Part shown: piece after piece, positions 1 through 8,141 of the stretch
Numbering within the stretch: the stretch's first letter is position 1
Layout of the letters: every line of letters starts with the position of its first letter
Position numbers and translations under genes: made by a program
Source: Clostridiales bacterium
GTDB lineage: Bacteria > Bacillota > Clostridia > Oscillospirales > Acutalibacteraceae
Assembly: GCA_024684435.1 (NCBI GenBank)
Contig: JAIKWV010000038.1
Span: 1-64,000 of the forward strand
DNA length: 64,000 nt
Direction of reading: 5' to 3'
Notes under the pieces: generated by a model
Told to the model about the DNA's origin: nothing
The model's input: the letters and a program-made list of their open reading frames with translations, nothing else
The model's database searches: none

Positions 1-603
1 ATTCTCCCATGCCTGACCGGAACAGAACAGCGGAAGTCCTGCAAGGTCTTTCGTACTGAAGCTTGTCTTTCTTGTAAGCGGATCGTCAGACGGCAGAATT
101 ATGCCCCAAACGTCAGCTTCCGGCAGAGGAAGGAAATCGTACTTATTCGGATCGGGTTCCTCTGCCAGCACGACAAAATCAAGAAGTCCCTTTTGCAGTT
201 TATCCGCTACCTGCTCGGTGTCGCCGCTTGTGATATGATACCGCAGCTTCGGGTAGCGTTTTTTCAAAGCTTTGATCGCGTCAGCTATATATTTGATCTG
301 ATACGATTCAGCAAGTCCGAGAAAAAGCTCGCCGCCGGTGATATCGTCAAGCGAAACGAATTCCTTTTCAATCTTGTCAGCCATCGTAACAAGGTCTTCC
401 GCGCGGTCACGAAGCAACGCTCCCTCTTCCGTCAGCGAAATTGAGAAACTGTGCCGCTCAAACAGTTTTTTGCCAAGTTCGTCTTCGAGCGCTTTAAGCG
501 CCTTTGAAAGCGTCGGCTGTGTAACGTGAAGCGTCTCCGAAGCCCGTGTCATATTTTCTTCTCTTGCCACCGCTAAAAAATAACGCAACGTACGTATCTC
601 CAT
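1..603 (-). CDS. LysR family transcriptional regulator, C-terminus cut by window edge
   Basis: The 201 codons present begin MEIRTLRYFLAVAREENMTR and carry the LysR winged-helix motif (ASETLHVTQPTLSKALKALE) at about residues 20-40, followed by the first half of the periplasmic-binding-like effector domain. The stop codon lies beyond position 1. Members bind T-N11-A sites and usually control a divergent gene; here the divergent neighbours are a small protein, an alpha/beta hydrolase and a flavin reductase, so these are likely targets (inference). The ATG at 603 sits just after an AGGAAT-type ribosome binding site. The effector cannot be told from the sequence. Confidence 0.93.
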   Translation of the reverse strand, partial: MEIRTLRYFLAVAREENMTRASETLHVTQPTLSKALKALEDELGKKLFERHSFSISLTEEGALLRDRAEDLVTMADKIEKEFVSLDDITGGELFLGLAESYQIKYIADAIKALKKRYPKLRYHITSGDTEQVADKLQKGLLDFVVLAEEPDPNKYDFLPLPEADVWGIILPSDDPLTRKTSFSTKDLAGLPLFCSGQAWEN

Positions 604-641
604 ATCTTTTTGTTATTCCTTTCTTTCATATCATGATATAA

Positions 642-670
642 ATTATAACCATTAGCATAATGCTTGTCAA
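642..670 (-). promoter_or_regulatory. Sigma-A promoter of the LysR gene
   Basis: On the minus strand, TTGACA (665-670) and TATAAT (642-647) are separated by exactly 17 bp, a consensus promoter about 40 bp before the LysR start codon. It lies in the divergent intergenic region, so LysR bound there could repress itself and control the rightward genes. Confidence 0.8.
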
Positions 671-719
671 TGTGATATATTGAATTTGCAAGAAAAAACA
701 GCGGAGGTCTGGCGATGAG

Positions 720-938
720 ATGAGCGACTATGAAACAGCGCTGACTACTTGTTTATCGGGAGCCGGATTTGACGGTGATACGGTGAATGAGGCAATCAGG
801 CTATATAAAAACGGAAACAAAGACGATCTGAAACAGTATCTCAAATCAAAGCGGTGCGATTTGATCGACCGGATGCATGAAAGCCAGAGAAGAATAGACC
901 GGTTAGATTATATGATCCGGCAAACAGAAAGAATATGA
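720..938 (+). CDS. Small conserved protein of unknown function, helical
   Basis: This 72-aa protein starts at the ATG at 720, behind the ribosome binding site GGAGGT at 703-708; an ATG at 715 is closed at once by TGA. The C-terminal half (RCDLIDRMHESQRRIDRLDY) is charged and looks like one amphipathic helix or short coiled coil. From memory, similar 70-80 aa proteins with a CDLIDxxHExQ stretch are common beside regulators in Clostridia, but no function is known to me. It overlaps the possible upstream start of the next gene, so the two are probably co-transcribed. Confidence 0.65.
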   Translation: MSDYETALTTCLSGAGFDGDTVNEAIRLYKNGNKDDLKQYLKSKRCDLIDRMHESQRRIDRLDYMIRQTERI

Positions 939-958
939 ATTTGAAAGGAATTACGATC

Positions 959-1954
959 ATGATGAAAACAGAACAGCTTGCACTTACAAAAGAATGGGAC
1001 AAGACCTTCCCGAAAAGTGAAAAGGTTGATCAAAAGAAAGTAACCTTTGTCAATCACTTTGGGATCACGCTTGCGGCGGATATGTACGTACCGAAGACCG
1101 CGGAGGGCAAGCTGCCCGCGATCGCTGTCAGCGGTCCCTTTGGCGCATGCAAGGAGCAGTCCTCGGGACTTTACGCACAGACGATGGCGGAACGCGGTTT
1201 TCTGACAATTGCCTTCGATCCCTCCTTTACCGGTGAGTCGGGCGGTTGTCCCCGTGCGATGCATTCGCCGGATATCGACGTAGAGGATTTTCAGGCGGCG
1301 GTCGATTTCCTGTCCGTGCAGGAAAACGTCGATCCCGAACGCATCGGTATCATCGGGATATGCGGCTGGGGCGGTATGGCTTTGCAGACCGCCTGTATCG
1401 ATACAAGAGTGAAAGCCACGGTGACGTCCACGATGTATGATATGTCCCGCGTGGCAGGAAACGGATACTTCGACTCCGCCGACAACGAGGAAGCGCGTCA
1501 TCAGGCGCGAGCTGCCGTCAACGCGCAGAGGACGCAGGACTACAAAACCGGTGAATACTCAAGAGCGGGAGGTGTGGTCGATCCGCTGCCGGAGGACGCG
1601 CCCTACTTTGTCAAGGACTATTACGCCTATTACAAAACGCCTCGCGGCTATCATCCCCGTTCTCTGAACTCAAATGACGGCTGGACGGTGAATACAGGCA
1701 CTTCGCTAATGAATACGAGGCTGTTCACTTACGCTAAGGAGATCCGCTCCGCCATACTGATGATACATGGCGACAAGGCGCATTCCTGCTATATGAGCCG
1801 CGACGCCTACGCCGATATGGTGAAGGACAGCAAGTACGCGGACAACAAGGAGTTGTATATCATTCCCGGCGCGTCGCATACTGACCTGTACGATCAGACG
1901 GGTATAATTCCCTTTGACAAAATCGAAAAATTTATGAAGGAGAATCTGAAATGA
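959..1954 (+). CDS. Alpha/beta hydrolase (dienelactone hydrolase-like)
   Basis: This is a single-domain alpha/beta hydrolase of about 331 aa. The nucleophile elbow is GICGWGGMAL, with Cys at about residue 135 in place of the usual Ser. A later strand with an acid (MIHGDKAHS) and GASHTDLYD near the C-terminus supply the probable Asp and His. YcjY-like and dienelactone hydrolases also use Cys in this position. The start at 959 (or the adjacent ATG at 962) is preferred over the ATG at 935 because AAAGGA at 944-949 gives correct spacing. The last four bases overlap the next gene (ATGA), so translation is coupled. The substrate is unknown. Confidence 0.87.
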   Translation: MMKTEQLALTKEWDKTFPKSEKVDQKKVTFVNHFGITLAADMYVPKTAEGKLPAIAVSGPFGACKEQSSGLYAQTMAERGFLTIAFDPSFTGESGGCPRAMHSPDIDVEDFQAAVDFLSVQENVDPERIGIIGICGWGGMALQTACIDTRVKATVTSTMYDMSRVAGNGYFDSADNEEARHQARAAVNAQRTQDYKTGEYSRAGGVVDPLPEDAPYFVKDYYAYYKTPRGYHPRSLNSNDGWTVNTGTSLMNTRLFTYAKEIRSAILMIHGDKAHSCYMSRDAYADMVKDSKYADNKELYIIPGASHTDLYDQTGIIPFDKIEKFMKENLK

Positions 1955-2493
1955 GCAAGGTATTAGTAATAACCACAAGTCTGCGCGCAAAAAGCAATTC
2001 CGATATCCTCGCCGAGCGGCTGATTGCCGGAGCGAAAGACGCCGGGCACGACGTTGAGCTGATCAGTCTTAAGGGTAGAACCGTCAAGTTTTGCATTGGT
2101 TGCCTTGCCTGTCAGAAAACGCAGAAATGCGTGCTGAAGGACGATGCCGTTGAGATCGCCGAAAAGGTCAGGAACGCCGACACGCTCGTATTCGTGACCC
2201 CGATCTATTATTACGAAATGAGCGGGCAGATGAAAACGCTGCTCGACAGGCTGAATCCGTTATATCCTTCGGACTATCGTTTCCGCAAAGTGTATATGCT
2301 GTCGGTTGCGGCGGAGGATGAAGAAACTACACCCCAAAAAGCGGTGAACGGATTGCAGGGCTGGGTGGATTGCTTTGAAAAGGCGGAACTTGCAGGCTCT
2401 CTGTTCTGCGGCGGCATTAACAATCAAGGTGAAGCGGAGCGTCACAAAGAACAGTTGGATAGAGCATATGAATTCGGAAGGGGGCTGAAATAA
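1951..2493 (+). CDS. Flavodoxin-family NAD(P)H-dependent FMN reductase
   Basis: This 180-aa protein begins MSKVLVITTSLRAKSNSD, the phosphate-binding loop of the NADPH-dependent FMN reductase fold. A Cys-rich segment, CIGCLACQKTQKC, at about residues 48-60 is typical of the clostridial iron-sulfur flavoprotein-like branch. TPIYYYEMSGQMKTLLDR is the conserved flavin-binding and dimer region. It overlaps the hydrolase before it (ATGA) and the lipoprotein after it (TAATG), so the three form one operon, probably under the LysR regulator. Electron acceptor unknown; quinone or nitro-compound reduction is a guess from family. Confidence 0.88.
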   Translation: MSKVLVITTSLRAKSNSDILAERLIAGAKDAGHDVELISLKGRTVKFCIGCLACQKTQKCVLKDDAVEIAEKVRNADTLVFVTPIYYYEMSGQMKTLLDRLNPLYPSDYRFRKVYMLSVAAEDEETTPQKAVNGLQGWVDCFEKAELAGSLFCGGINNQGEAERHKEQLDRAYEFGRGLK

Positions 2494-3035
2494 TGGCTAA
2501 AGTAGTATCGTTTATCATGGCAATTATTACCGCACTGGTTGCTTTTATTTCCTGCGGGAAAAGACCCGGCCTCGGTGAGGGTGAAAGCACTACTGTTCCG
2601 AGTGTGTCCGTTACTGAATTTGTGAGTGAGCCGGAGAGCAAAACCGACCCTGAAGAAGAGAGCAGCAAGGAGGAACAGCCCGTGAGCAGTATCCTTACCC
2701 TTAAGATAAGCGGTCAAGAAGTACCAGTAACATGGGAAGATAATGAATCTGTTGCCGCGCTGTCGCAACTGTCGTCAGGCGGAATAACAGTAAGTATGTC
2801 CAAGTACGGCGGATTTGAGCAGGTCGGGTCTCTCGGCACATCGCTTCCGAGAAACGACAAACAAACTACAACCTCATATGGTGATATTGTTCTGTATCAA
2901 GGAAATCAAATCGTAATTTTTTACGGTTCTAATTCATGGTCATATACGCGGCTGGGTCATATAAATCTTACCCAAAACGAGATGTCAGAGCTACTTTCAA
3001 ACAGCGATGTTGAAATCAATCTAAAATACGAGTAA
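2493..3035 (+). CDS. Lipoprotein with cyclophilin-like domain
   Basis: The 180-aa product has a hydrophobic N-terminus ending at a probable lipidated Cys (about residue 21). A Ser/Glu-rich linker of about 50 residues follows, then a beta-rich domain (about 65-180). That domain has the signature of the cyclophilin-like family: LKISGQEVPVTWEDN near its start, MSKYGGFEQVGSLGTSLPR in the middle and YGDIVLYQGNQIVIFYGSNS later. These domains are not known to be active isomerases in this family. It is the last gene of the operon, with a strong hairpin about 170 bp downstream. Confidence 0.78.
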   Translation: MAKVVSFIMAIITALVAFISCGKRPGLGEGESTTVPSVSVTEFVSEPESKTDPEEESSKEEQPVSSILTLKISGQEVPVTWEDNESVAALSQLSSGGITVSMSKYGGFEQVGSLGTSLPRNDKQTTTSYGDIVLYQGNQIVIFYGSNSWSYTRLGHINLTQNEMSELLSNSDVEINLKYE

Positions 3036-3198
3036 ATAACAGTTTTAATAATATTTTACATCGGCAGCAAGGTCAGAGTCGGAACTTGATTCCGGTTCTG
3101 ATTTTTCTATTTCAAACAATTTAACGAAAGGTCAAAAATCGGCAAAAAATGCGTACCCTTGAGCACCTTTAGTTAAAAAGTATAAATCGCCAAAATGC

Positions 3199-3252
3199 AA
3201 AAACGGCTCTGCAAGGTCAAGATTCAAGACCCGCAGAGCCGTATGTTTTTAG
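3199..3252. terminator. Strong hairpin terminator, probably bidirectional
   Basis: CGGCTCTGC (3204-3212) pairs with GCAGAGCCG (3233-3241), and an inner GGTC/GACC pair extends the stem. T-rich tracts flank both sides (TTTTTAG on plus, TTTTTGC on minus), so it can end the lipoprotein operon and transcripts coming from the tRNA side. Confidence 0.75.
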
Positions 3253-3284
3253 TTATGTTTGCCCTGACGGGCAAGTGATGTTAT

Positions 3285-3510
3285 TCGCTATGCTCATAGT
3301 GATGTATTTGCCGCAAACGGCGTTCCGCATAGCGTAACACATAGTTGAAAAAAGCATAACGAAGTGTATCGAAATTATAGTCCAAACCCGCAAAAAGTTG
3401 GTAGCGACAGCGAGCCGTTGTGAGTGCGTTTACAAGCGAACAGGTGAGCCGAGCGTGACTTTTTGCGGAAGAGGAGGAGCAGCGGAATGAGCGCGAGACG
3501 GCTTTTATAT
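3285..3510. repeat. Structured noncoding repeat next to tRNA operon
   Basis: This stretch has no credible gene but is not random. An 11-bp inverted repeat, CCGCAAAAAGT (3388-3398) and ACTTTTTGCGG (3458-3468), encloses a 59-nt loop rich in GAGC/GCGA words. The minus strand is open for about 80 codons, giving a peptide like those often called hypothetical proteins next to tRNA genes in related gut Firmicutes (from memory, not checked). I read it as a dispersed structured DNA or RNA element rather than a coding gene. Confidence 0.4.
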
Positions 3511-3515
3511 GAAAA

Positions 3516-3552
3516 ACAAAAAGCCGTCGCAAGCGATATACAGCTTGCGACG
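3516..3552 (-). terminator. Terminator of the tRNA operon
   Basis: On the minus strand, CGTCGCAAGC and GCTTGCGACG (3525-3534 and 3543-3552) form a 10-bp stem with an 8-nt loop. GCTTTTTGTTTTT follows, immediately downstream of tRNA-Gln. Confidence 0.85.
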
Positions 3553-3555
3553 ACG

Positions 3556-3630
3556 TGGCTGGGGTGGCCGGATTTGAACCAGCGGATGACGGAGTCAAAG
3601 TCCGTTGCCTTACCCCTTGGCTACACCCCA
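3556..3630 (-). tRNA. tRNA-Gln (UUG)
   Basis: Read on the minus strand this is a complete cloverleaf of 75 nt with encoded CCA. The acceptor stem is TGGGGTG/CACCCCA, the T arm carries GGTTCAAATCC, and the anticodon loop ACTTTGACT centres on TTG. It is the last gene of the four-tRNA operon. Confidence 0.96.
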
Positions 3631-3685
3631 ATATATTGCAGATGTGCAAGGGGTAAAACTCCTTGCACATCAATTTTACTAAAAA

Positions 3686-3763
3686 TGGGGTGGATAGTCG
3701 GATTCGAACCGACGGTCTTCAGTGCCACAAACTGACGCGTTAACCAACTACGCTATACCCACC
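3686..3763 (-). tRNA. tRNA-His (GUG)
   Basis: Minus-strand cloverleaf with the anticodon loop TTTGTGGC giving GTG, T arm GGTTCGAATCC and encoded CCA. An extra 5' G faces the C before CCA, as expected of the G-1 identity element of tRNA-His, and is counted in the interval. Confidence 0.96.
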
Positions 3764-3766
3764 ATA

Positions 3767-3843
<77 letters not shown>

Positions 3844-3873
3844 AAACGAACTTTGACTTGAAGTACAAAGTTA

Positions 3874-3947
3874 TGGAGCGGGTGATGGGAATCGAACCCA
3901 CGTATCTAGCTTGGAAGGCTAGTGTTCTACCATTGAACTACACCCGC
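3874..3947 (-). tRNA. tRNA-Gly (UCC)
   Basis: Minus-strand cloverleaf of 74 nt with acceptor stem GCGGGTG/CACCCGC, anticodon loop CTTCCAA (TCC), T arm GGTTCGATTCC and encoded CCA. It is the first gene of the operon, directly after the promoter. Confidence 0.96.
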
Positions 3948-3963
3948 ATTTGCGACGCAAATT

Positions 3964-3993
3964 ATTCTAACACAATTCACGCCGTATTGTCAA
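3964..3993 (-). promoter_or_regulatory. Promoter of the tRNA operon
   Basis: On the minus strand TTGACA (3988-3993) and TAGAAT (3964-3969) are separated by 18 bp. The expected start of transcription is only a few bases before tRNA-Gly, as is common for stable RNA operons. Confidence 0.85.
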
Positions 3994-4027
3994 TATAAAA
4001 AATGATTTTTTATCAATAAAATATTTA

Positions 4028-6310
4028 TTATTTTACAGCGAGCTTTATTTCGCCGTTTTCCGTGTAAATATTTATGGAAGACGGAGGTGAATCAAGGGAG
4101 CTTATGATGATACCCGCCAGCTTGTCCTCCACATTGCGTCTGAGTACGTTGCGCAGATCACGGGCGCCTCTTGTGCCGCCCTCCGCCATTTTGGCAAGCA
4201 GCTCAGGCACATCGCTGTTCCAGGACAGGGTGATGTTCTTGTCCCTCATGGGATCAACAAGCCCATCCAGCATGAGGACAGCGATCTTTTCCAGATTTTC
4301 AAGGGTAAGGTCGTTGAACACAACGATCTCATCCACACGGCCAATGAACTCGGGACGCAGGAACTCACGCAGGGCCTTCATTGCCCTTTCACGGGAGGCG
4401 TCGCTCTTGGTCTTTCCAAAGCCTACGGCTCCGTCCTTGCGCTCGCTGCCCGCGTTGGAGGTCATTATAATAATAGTATTCTCAAAGCCTACGGTCCTGC
4501 CCTGAGCGTCGGTGATCCTGCCTTCGTCAAGAATTTGCAGCAGGATGTTCATAACGTCGGGATGAGCCTTTTCTATCTCGTCAAAGAGGACCACGGAATA
4601 GGGCTTGCGGCGCACCTTTTCGGTGAGCTGTCCCGCCTCGTCGTAGCCCACATATCCGGGAGGAGAGCCGATGATGCGGGAGACGGAGTGCTTCTCCATG
4701 AACTCCGACATATCTAAGCGTATAAGGGTCTCAGGAGTTTCAAAAAGCTCATTGGCAAGGCACTTGACCGTCTCTGTTTTGCCCACGCCGGTGGGACCTA
4801 CAAATATAAATGACGCGGGTCTGCGGAGGGGGCTGATCTGTACACGGCTCCTGCGGATGGCGGCTGAGATAAGATCCACCGCTTCGTCCTGACCGATGAT
4901 CTTTGACTTGAGTCGCTGATCCAGATTCGCCAGCTTTCGCAGGTCGCTTTCAACTATTTTCTGCGCAGGGATGCCTGTCCACAACTGAATGACGCGGGCA
5001 AGGTCGTCCTCGGTGACATAATTGTCCTCGATCTGCGGGCGCAGCTCGTCCAACTTTGATTTTGACGCGAGTATTTCGCTTTTAAGGGTCGCCAGCTCCT
5101 CGTAGTCCGCTTCGTCCGCCTTTTCCATAAGAGCTTGTTGACGGGCCTCGTCGGCGGCAAGCTGTTTCTCCAACTTTTCCGTTTCGCCGATGGCCTTGTT
5201 TCGCAGATTCGCGGCGGTGCATGCCTCGTCCAGCAGGTCAATAGCCTTGTCCGGCAGGAAACGGTCGTTGATATATCTTTCCGAAAGCACCACGGCGCGG
5301 TTTATGAGAGAATCGCTGACCCGTACTCGGTGGTATTTTTCGTAATAATCCTTGATGGCGCTGAGTATTTTGCAGGTATCCGCGATGGAGGGCTCCTCGA
5401 TCTTTACCGGCTGAAGGCGGCGTTCCAGAGCGGCGTCCTTTTCGATGTATTTTCTGTACTCAGTAAAAGTGGTGGCGCCGATTATCTGTATTTCGCCCCT
5501 TGAAAGGGAGGGCTTCAGGATGTTTGCAGCGTTCATTGAACCCTCGGCGTCGCCGGTACCCACAAGGCTGTGGACTTCGTCTATGAACAGTATGATGTTG
5601 CCCTCCGCCTTGACCTCCTCAACAAGTCCCTTGACGCGGCTTTCAAACTGACCTCTGAACTGGGTGCCTGCCACAAGGGCGGTGAGGTCAAGAAGGAATA
5701 TCTCCTTGTCCATAAGCTTTGCCGGTACGTTCCCGGAGGCTATACGCAGAGCCAGCCCCTCGGCTATTGCGGTCTTGCCCACGCCGGGCTCACCGATAAG
5801 ACAGGGGTTGTTCTTTGAACGCCTGCAGAGGATCTGCACGGTCCTGTATATCTCATTTTCACGCCCAACCACACGGTCGATCTTGCCGGCGCGAGCCTTG
5901 CCTGTCAGATCCGTACAGTAGGTGGATAAAAATTTGCGTTTCTTTTCGTTGGGCTTTTTCTTGTTTTTTGTCTTTGTTCCGGCGCCGGGAGCCGCTTCGC
6001 TGCCGGAATTGTCATCCGTGCCGTCGGAAACGTCGTTCTCATTGTGCATAAAGGGAAGGGTGCCGGCTCCGCCGGGCATAAAACCCATGCCGCTGCCGTT
6101 ATCCATGAGAGCTTCAAACTGCTCGTTTACGTCGTCAAGCTCATCCTCGGATATACCCATGCTCTGCATGAGCTGCTTGATGGGGCCGATGTTCAGCTCC
6201 ATGGCGCACTTCATGCACAGACCCTCCTGTGTGCTTTTGTCGCCCTCGACCTTTGTAATGAAGAACATGGCGGGGCGTTCTTTACATCTGCTGCATAAAA
6301 CCTGCTTCAT
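4028..6310 (-). CDS. clpC: ClpC-like AAA+ unfoldase with McsA-type zinc finger N-terminus
   Basis: This 760-aa protein has two AAA+ modules. D1 has Walker A GEPGVGKT (173-180) and Walker [11 protein letters not shown]2 has GPTGVGKTE and [19 protein letters not shown] in D2 matches the ClpP-docking loop, so it probably feeds substrates to ClpP. The usual Clp N domain is missing. In its place is a finger with Cys 6, 9, 32 and 35 ([15 protein letters not shown]) like McsA, then an acidic/Gly linker and a short basic stretch. A modest M domain lies between D1 and D2. No close Shine-Dalgarno is obvious. McsA and McsB genes are not adjacent. The gene symbol is by class, not proven orthology. Confidence 0.9.
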   Translation of the reverse strand: MKQVLCSRCKERPAMFFITKVEGDKSTQEGLCMKCAMELNIGPIKQLMQSMGISEDELDDVNEQFEALMDNGSGMGFMPGGAGTLPFMHNENDVSDGTDDNSGSEAAPGAGTKTKNKKKPNEKKRKFLSTYCTDLTGKARAGKIDRVVGRENEIYRTVQILCRRSKNNPCLIGEPGVGKTAIAEGLALRIASGNVPAKLMDKEIFLLDLTALVAGTQFRGQFESRVKGLVEEVKAEGNIILFIDEVHSLVGTGDAEGSMNAANILKPSLSRGEIQIIGATTFTEYRKYIEKDAALERRLQPVKIEEPSIADTCKILSAIKDYYEKYHRVRVSDSLINRAVVLSERYINDRFLPDKAIDLLDEACTAANLRNKAIGETEKLEKQLAADEARQQALMEKADEADYEELATLKSEILASKSKLDELRPQIEDNYVTEDDLARVIQLWTGIPAQKIVESDLRKLANLDQRLKSKIIGQDEAVDLISAAIRRSRVQISPLRRPASFIFVGPTGVGKTETVKCLANELFETPETLIRLDMSEFMEKHSVSRIIGSPPGYVGYDEAGQLTEKVRRKPYSVVLFDEIEKAHPDVMNILLQILDEGRITDAQGRTVGFENTIIIMTSNAGSERKDGAVGFGKTKSDASRERAMKALREFLRPEFIGRVDEIVVFNDLTLENLEKIAVLMLDGLVDPMRDKNITLSWNSDVPELLAKMAEGGTRGARDLRNVLRRNVEDKLAGIIISSLDSPPSSINIYTENGEIKLAVK

Positions 6311-6364
6311 ATTTCAGAAAAACTCAAGACCGGGATAAAGTCCGGTACACCTTTCATAAAGTAA

Positions 6365-7009
6365 TTATTTTGTTTCGTTTATTGCTTTTGTTTCTTTTGT
6401 CTCTTTCCTTGCCCGCTTGACCTCTTTTATTGAGGGCGAAACATAGCTGAGCAGGGCTACGGTGGTAAATACGGCGCAGATAACGACAAGAAGCTTGACC
6501 GCCGTTTCCGGTAAAGTGAAAAGATCTCTCAATGCGCCGATCTCAGGTCCGAAGGCGACTATGACGCCCATGGAAATATAAAATGCCATTGTTGCCGCTT
6601 TGCCGTATATCTCCGCAGCAATGGGCTTGCATTTGAAAATGAAAAGCATAATGGAGCCTGCCAGAAGCATTATAAGCTCTTTTATCAGGAAATACAGGAA
6701 GACCCAGCTGAACGCCCGCATCCCTTCGCTGTCACAGCTCCTGAACGAGAACCAAAGCAGTACGGCGATGGTTATCTGAGTCAGTTTGTCGGCGATGGGA
6801 TCGAGCACCTTGCCCAACTCGCTTACCTGATTGAACCGGCGGGCGATCTTACCGTCAAAAAGATCCGTAAGCCCGGAGAGGATGATAACTCCCACAGACC
6901 AGAACACATAGCCTTTCACAAACAGTACCGCAAAAACCGGCACCATGAGTATCCTCAGAAAGGAGAGAAGATTGGGAACAGTTTTCCAATTTTTAAAAAG
7001 ATTGCTCAA
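6365..7009 (-). CDS. pgsA: CDP-diacylglycerol-glycerol-3-phosphate phosphatidyltransferase
   Basis: The 214-aa membrane enzyme makes phosphatidylglycerol phosphate from CDP-diacylglycerol and glycerol-3-phosphate. The CDP-alcohol phosphotransferase motif is intact (DLFDGKIARRFN, then GKVLDPIADK), and VPNLLSFLRILMVPVF is the typical PgsA N-terminus. About six hydrophobic segments are visible. The start must be the TTG at 7009, because an in-frame TGA lies 15 bp upstream and no ATG lies between; the ribosome binding site is weak. A charged Lys/Glu tail ends the protein. Lies between the CvpA gene and the Clp ATPase, same strand. Confidence 0.9.
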   Translation of the reverse strand: MSNLFKNWKTVPNLLSFLRILMVPVFAVLFVKGYVFWSVGVIILSGLTDLFDGKIARRFNQVSELGKVLDPIADKLTQITIAVLLWFSFRSCDSEGMRAFSWVFLYFLIKELIMLLAGSIMLFIFKCKPIAAEIYGKAATMAFYISMGVIVAFGPEIGALRDLFTLPETAVKLLVVICAVFTTVALLSYVSPSIKEVKRARKETKETKAINETK

Positions 7010-7064
7010 AAGATCACATCCACATCAAATTAGTATGGAATACCGCTCTGTATATTCGCGCAGA

Positions 7065-7772
7065 TCAGCTTGCGAACATATTCAGAAGGAAATGGCTGTC
7101 CTTCATCAACGATACTATGTAAGAGCCGTCCACAGCTTTTATCAGAGCTTCATTGCCCAGGGTGTGAGCTCCGACGTGTAAAATAACGGAAAGCATAAGG
7201 ACTGCCAAAGCGCCCTTGACAAAACCGAAAACACCGCCCAGAATGGCATCGGGAGTCTTGAACAGAGAGACTTTTATAAGGTCGCCGAAACGCCTGATAA
7301 GCAGTGACAGAATAGAAAGCACAACGACAAAGATCAAAATAAACATAGCTACGCTGATTATGGAAGTGAACAGGGGATAGGCCAGTCTGTCCGAAAGCTC
7401 CTGCGCAAGGTTGGAACCGGAGCTCGGGTTGGCTTTGAAATAGCTCGCATACATATCGATGTTGACGTTAAGACTTTCCGCGCACCTTTTGGCAAATTCA
7501 GGTACGGCTGAGGTCACACGTCCGGCAAAATATATAGCGGAGATGTCCTCCATGTTTTCCGGGAGCCGCGCCTGGATCACAGATGTGACATATCTGCTTA
7601 AAAAGTTATGATAGAAAAACGCAGAAGCCGGACTGCAAAGCTCCGCCGCCGCAAGGAAGGAAATGAACCACGCGGCAACGTTGAGTATTGAGCGGACAAA
7701 ACCTGATTTAATTGAGAAAAAAACAAAAACGCCTGCTATGACAAGGAAAAGTCCGTCTACAAGTATAGACAT
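7065..7772 (-). CDS. CvpA family membrane protein
   Basis: The product has about 235 aa and four or so transmembrane helices: three-part N-terminal hydrophobic region (about 5-40), a soluble loop (50-125) and two helices around 130-200. GVFGFVKGALAVLMLSVIL matches the conserved CvpA segment (GxxxGxxKG). Family members are linked to colicin V production in E. coli and to envelope stress tolerance elsewhere. The ATG at 7772 has AAGGTGG just upstream; a GTG at 7781 inside that site is a less likely start. Confidence 0.82.
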   Translation of the reverse strand: MSILVDGLFLVIAGVFVFFSIKSGFVRSILNVAAWFISFLAAAELCSPASAFFYHNFLSRYVTSVIQARLPENMEDISAIYFAGRVTSAVPEFAKRCAESLNVNIDMYASYFKANPSSGSNLAQELSDRLAYPLFTSIISVAMFILIFVVVLSILSLLIRRFGDLIKVSLFKTPDAILGGVFGFVKGALAVLMLSVILHVGAHTLGNEALIKAVDGSYIVSLMKDSHFLLNMFAS

Positions 7773-7911
7773 ATATACCACCTTTTCTTATATGAATTTC
7801 ACCCATGTTATAGTTAAATATAATTATAGCACACACCGTATGAATTTAGCAAGAAAATTTTATAATATAAAAAATAAAAAACGGACTTTTGGGTTTTATT
7901 CAATATATTTG

Positions 7912-7940
7912 TTGACAGGTTTAAACGATTATGATATTAT
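7912..7940 (+). promoter_or_regulatory. Promoter of the riboswitch-controlled ATPase
   Basis: TTGACA (7912-7917) and TATTAT (7935-7940) are 17 bp apart. Transcription should start near 7947, about 30 nt before the riboswitch core. Confidence 0.8.
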
Positions 7941-7969
7941 ATTTAAAGACAAATCACAGCAGTGATTTA

Positions 7970-8060
7970 ACAGCTTTTGGGGAGTAGCTTGAATCCGACT
8001 CGTCAACAACCGCTTTTTATAAGCTGGCGACCGGGCCCACTGGGAAGCAAGACCTTAGGC
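7970..8060 (+). promoter_or_regulatory. yybP-ykoY (manganese) riboswitch aptamer
   Basis: Two conserved elements of the class are present in order: GGGGAGTAGC at 7979-7988 on the 5' side and AGCAAGACCTT at 8046-8056 on the 3' side, with GTCAACA between them. They correspond to the two loops that clasp the Mn2+ ion in known yybP-ykoY structures. The 3' strand of the closing helix is shared with a terminator stem right after it, which suggests that Mn2+ binding prevents termination and switches the ATPase on. Confidence 0.88.
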
Positions 8061-8093
8061 AGACGATCGTGTCTTTGCCTAAGGTGTTTTTTT
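8053..8093 (+). terminator. Riboswitch expression-platform terminator
   Basis: CCTTAGGCA (8053-8061) pairs with TGCCTAAGG (8076-8084) and is followed by TG and seven T. The left arm overlaps the aptamer 3' strand, so aptamer closure and this terminator are mutually exclusive. Confidence 0.85.
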
Positions 8094-8141
8094 ACCCGCG
8101 CTTTTTTCCGAAAGTTCAGTCAGCAGGAAAGGATGAAAAAG

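Noticed and set aside
3281..3673. 130-codon minus-strand reading frame across the tRNA-Gln gene and the repeat
   Set aside because: It runs through a complete tRNA gene and its terminator hairpin; treated as a by-product of the structured repeat.
7977..8141. Longer N-terminus for the P-type ATPase
   Set aside because: It would translate through the riboswitch and terminator; the start at 8142 has the ribosome binding site.
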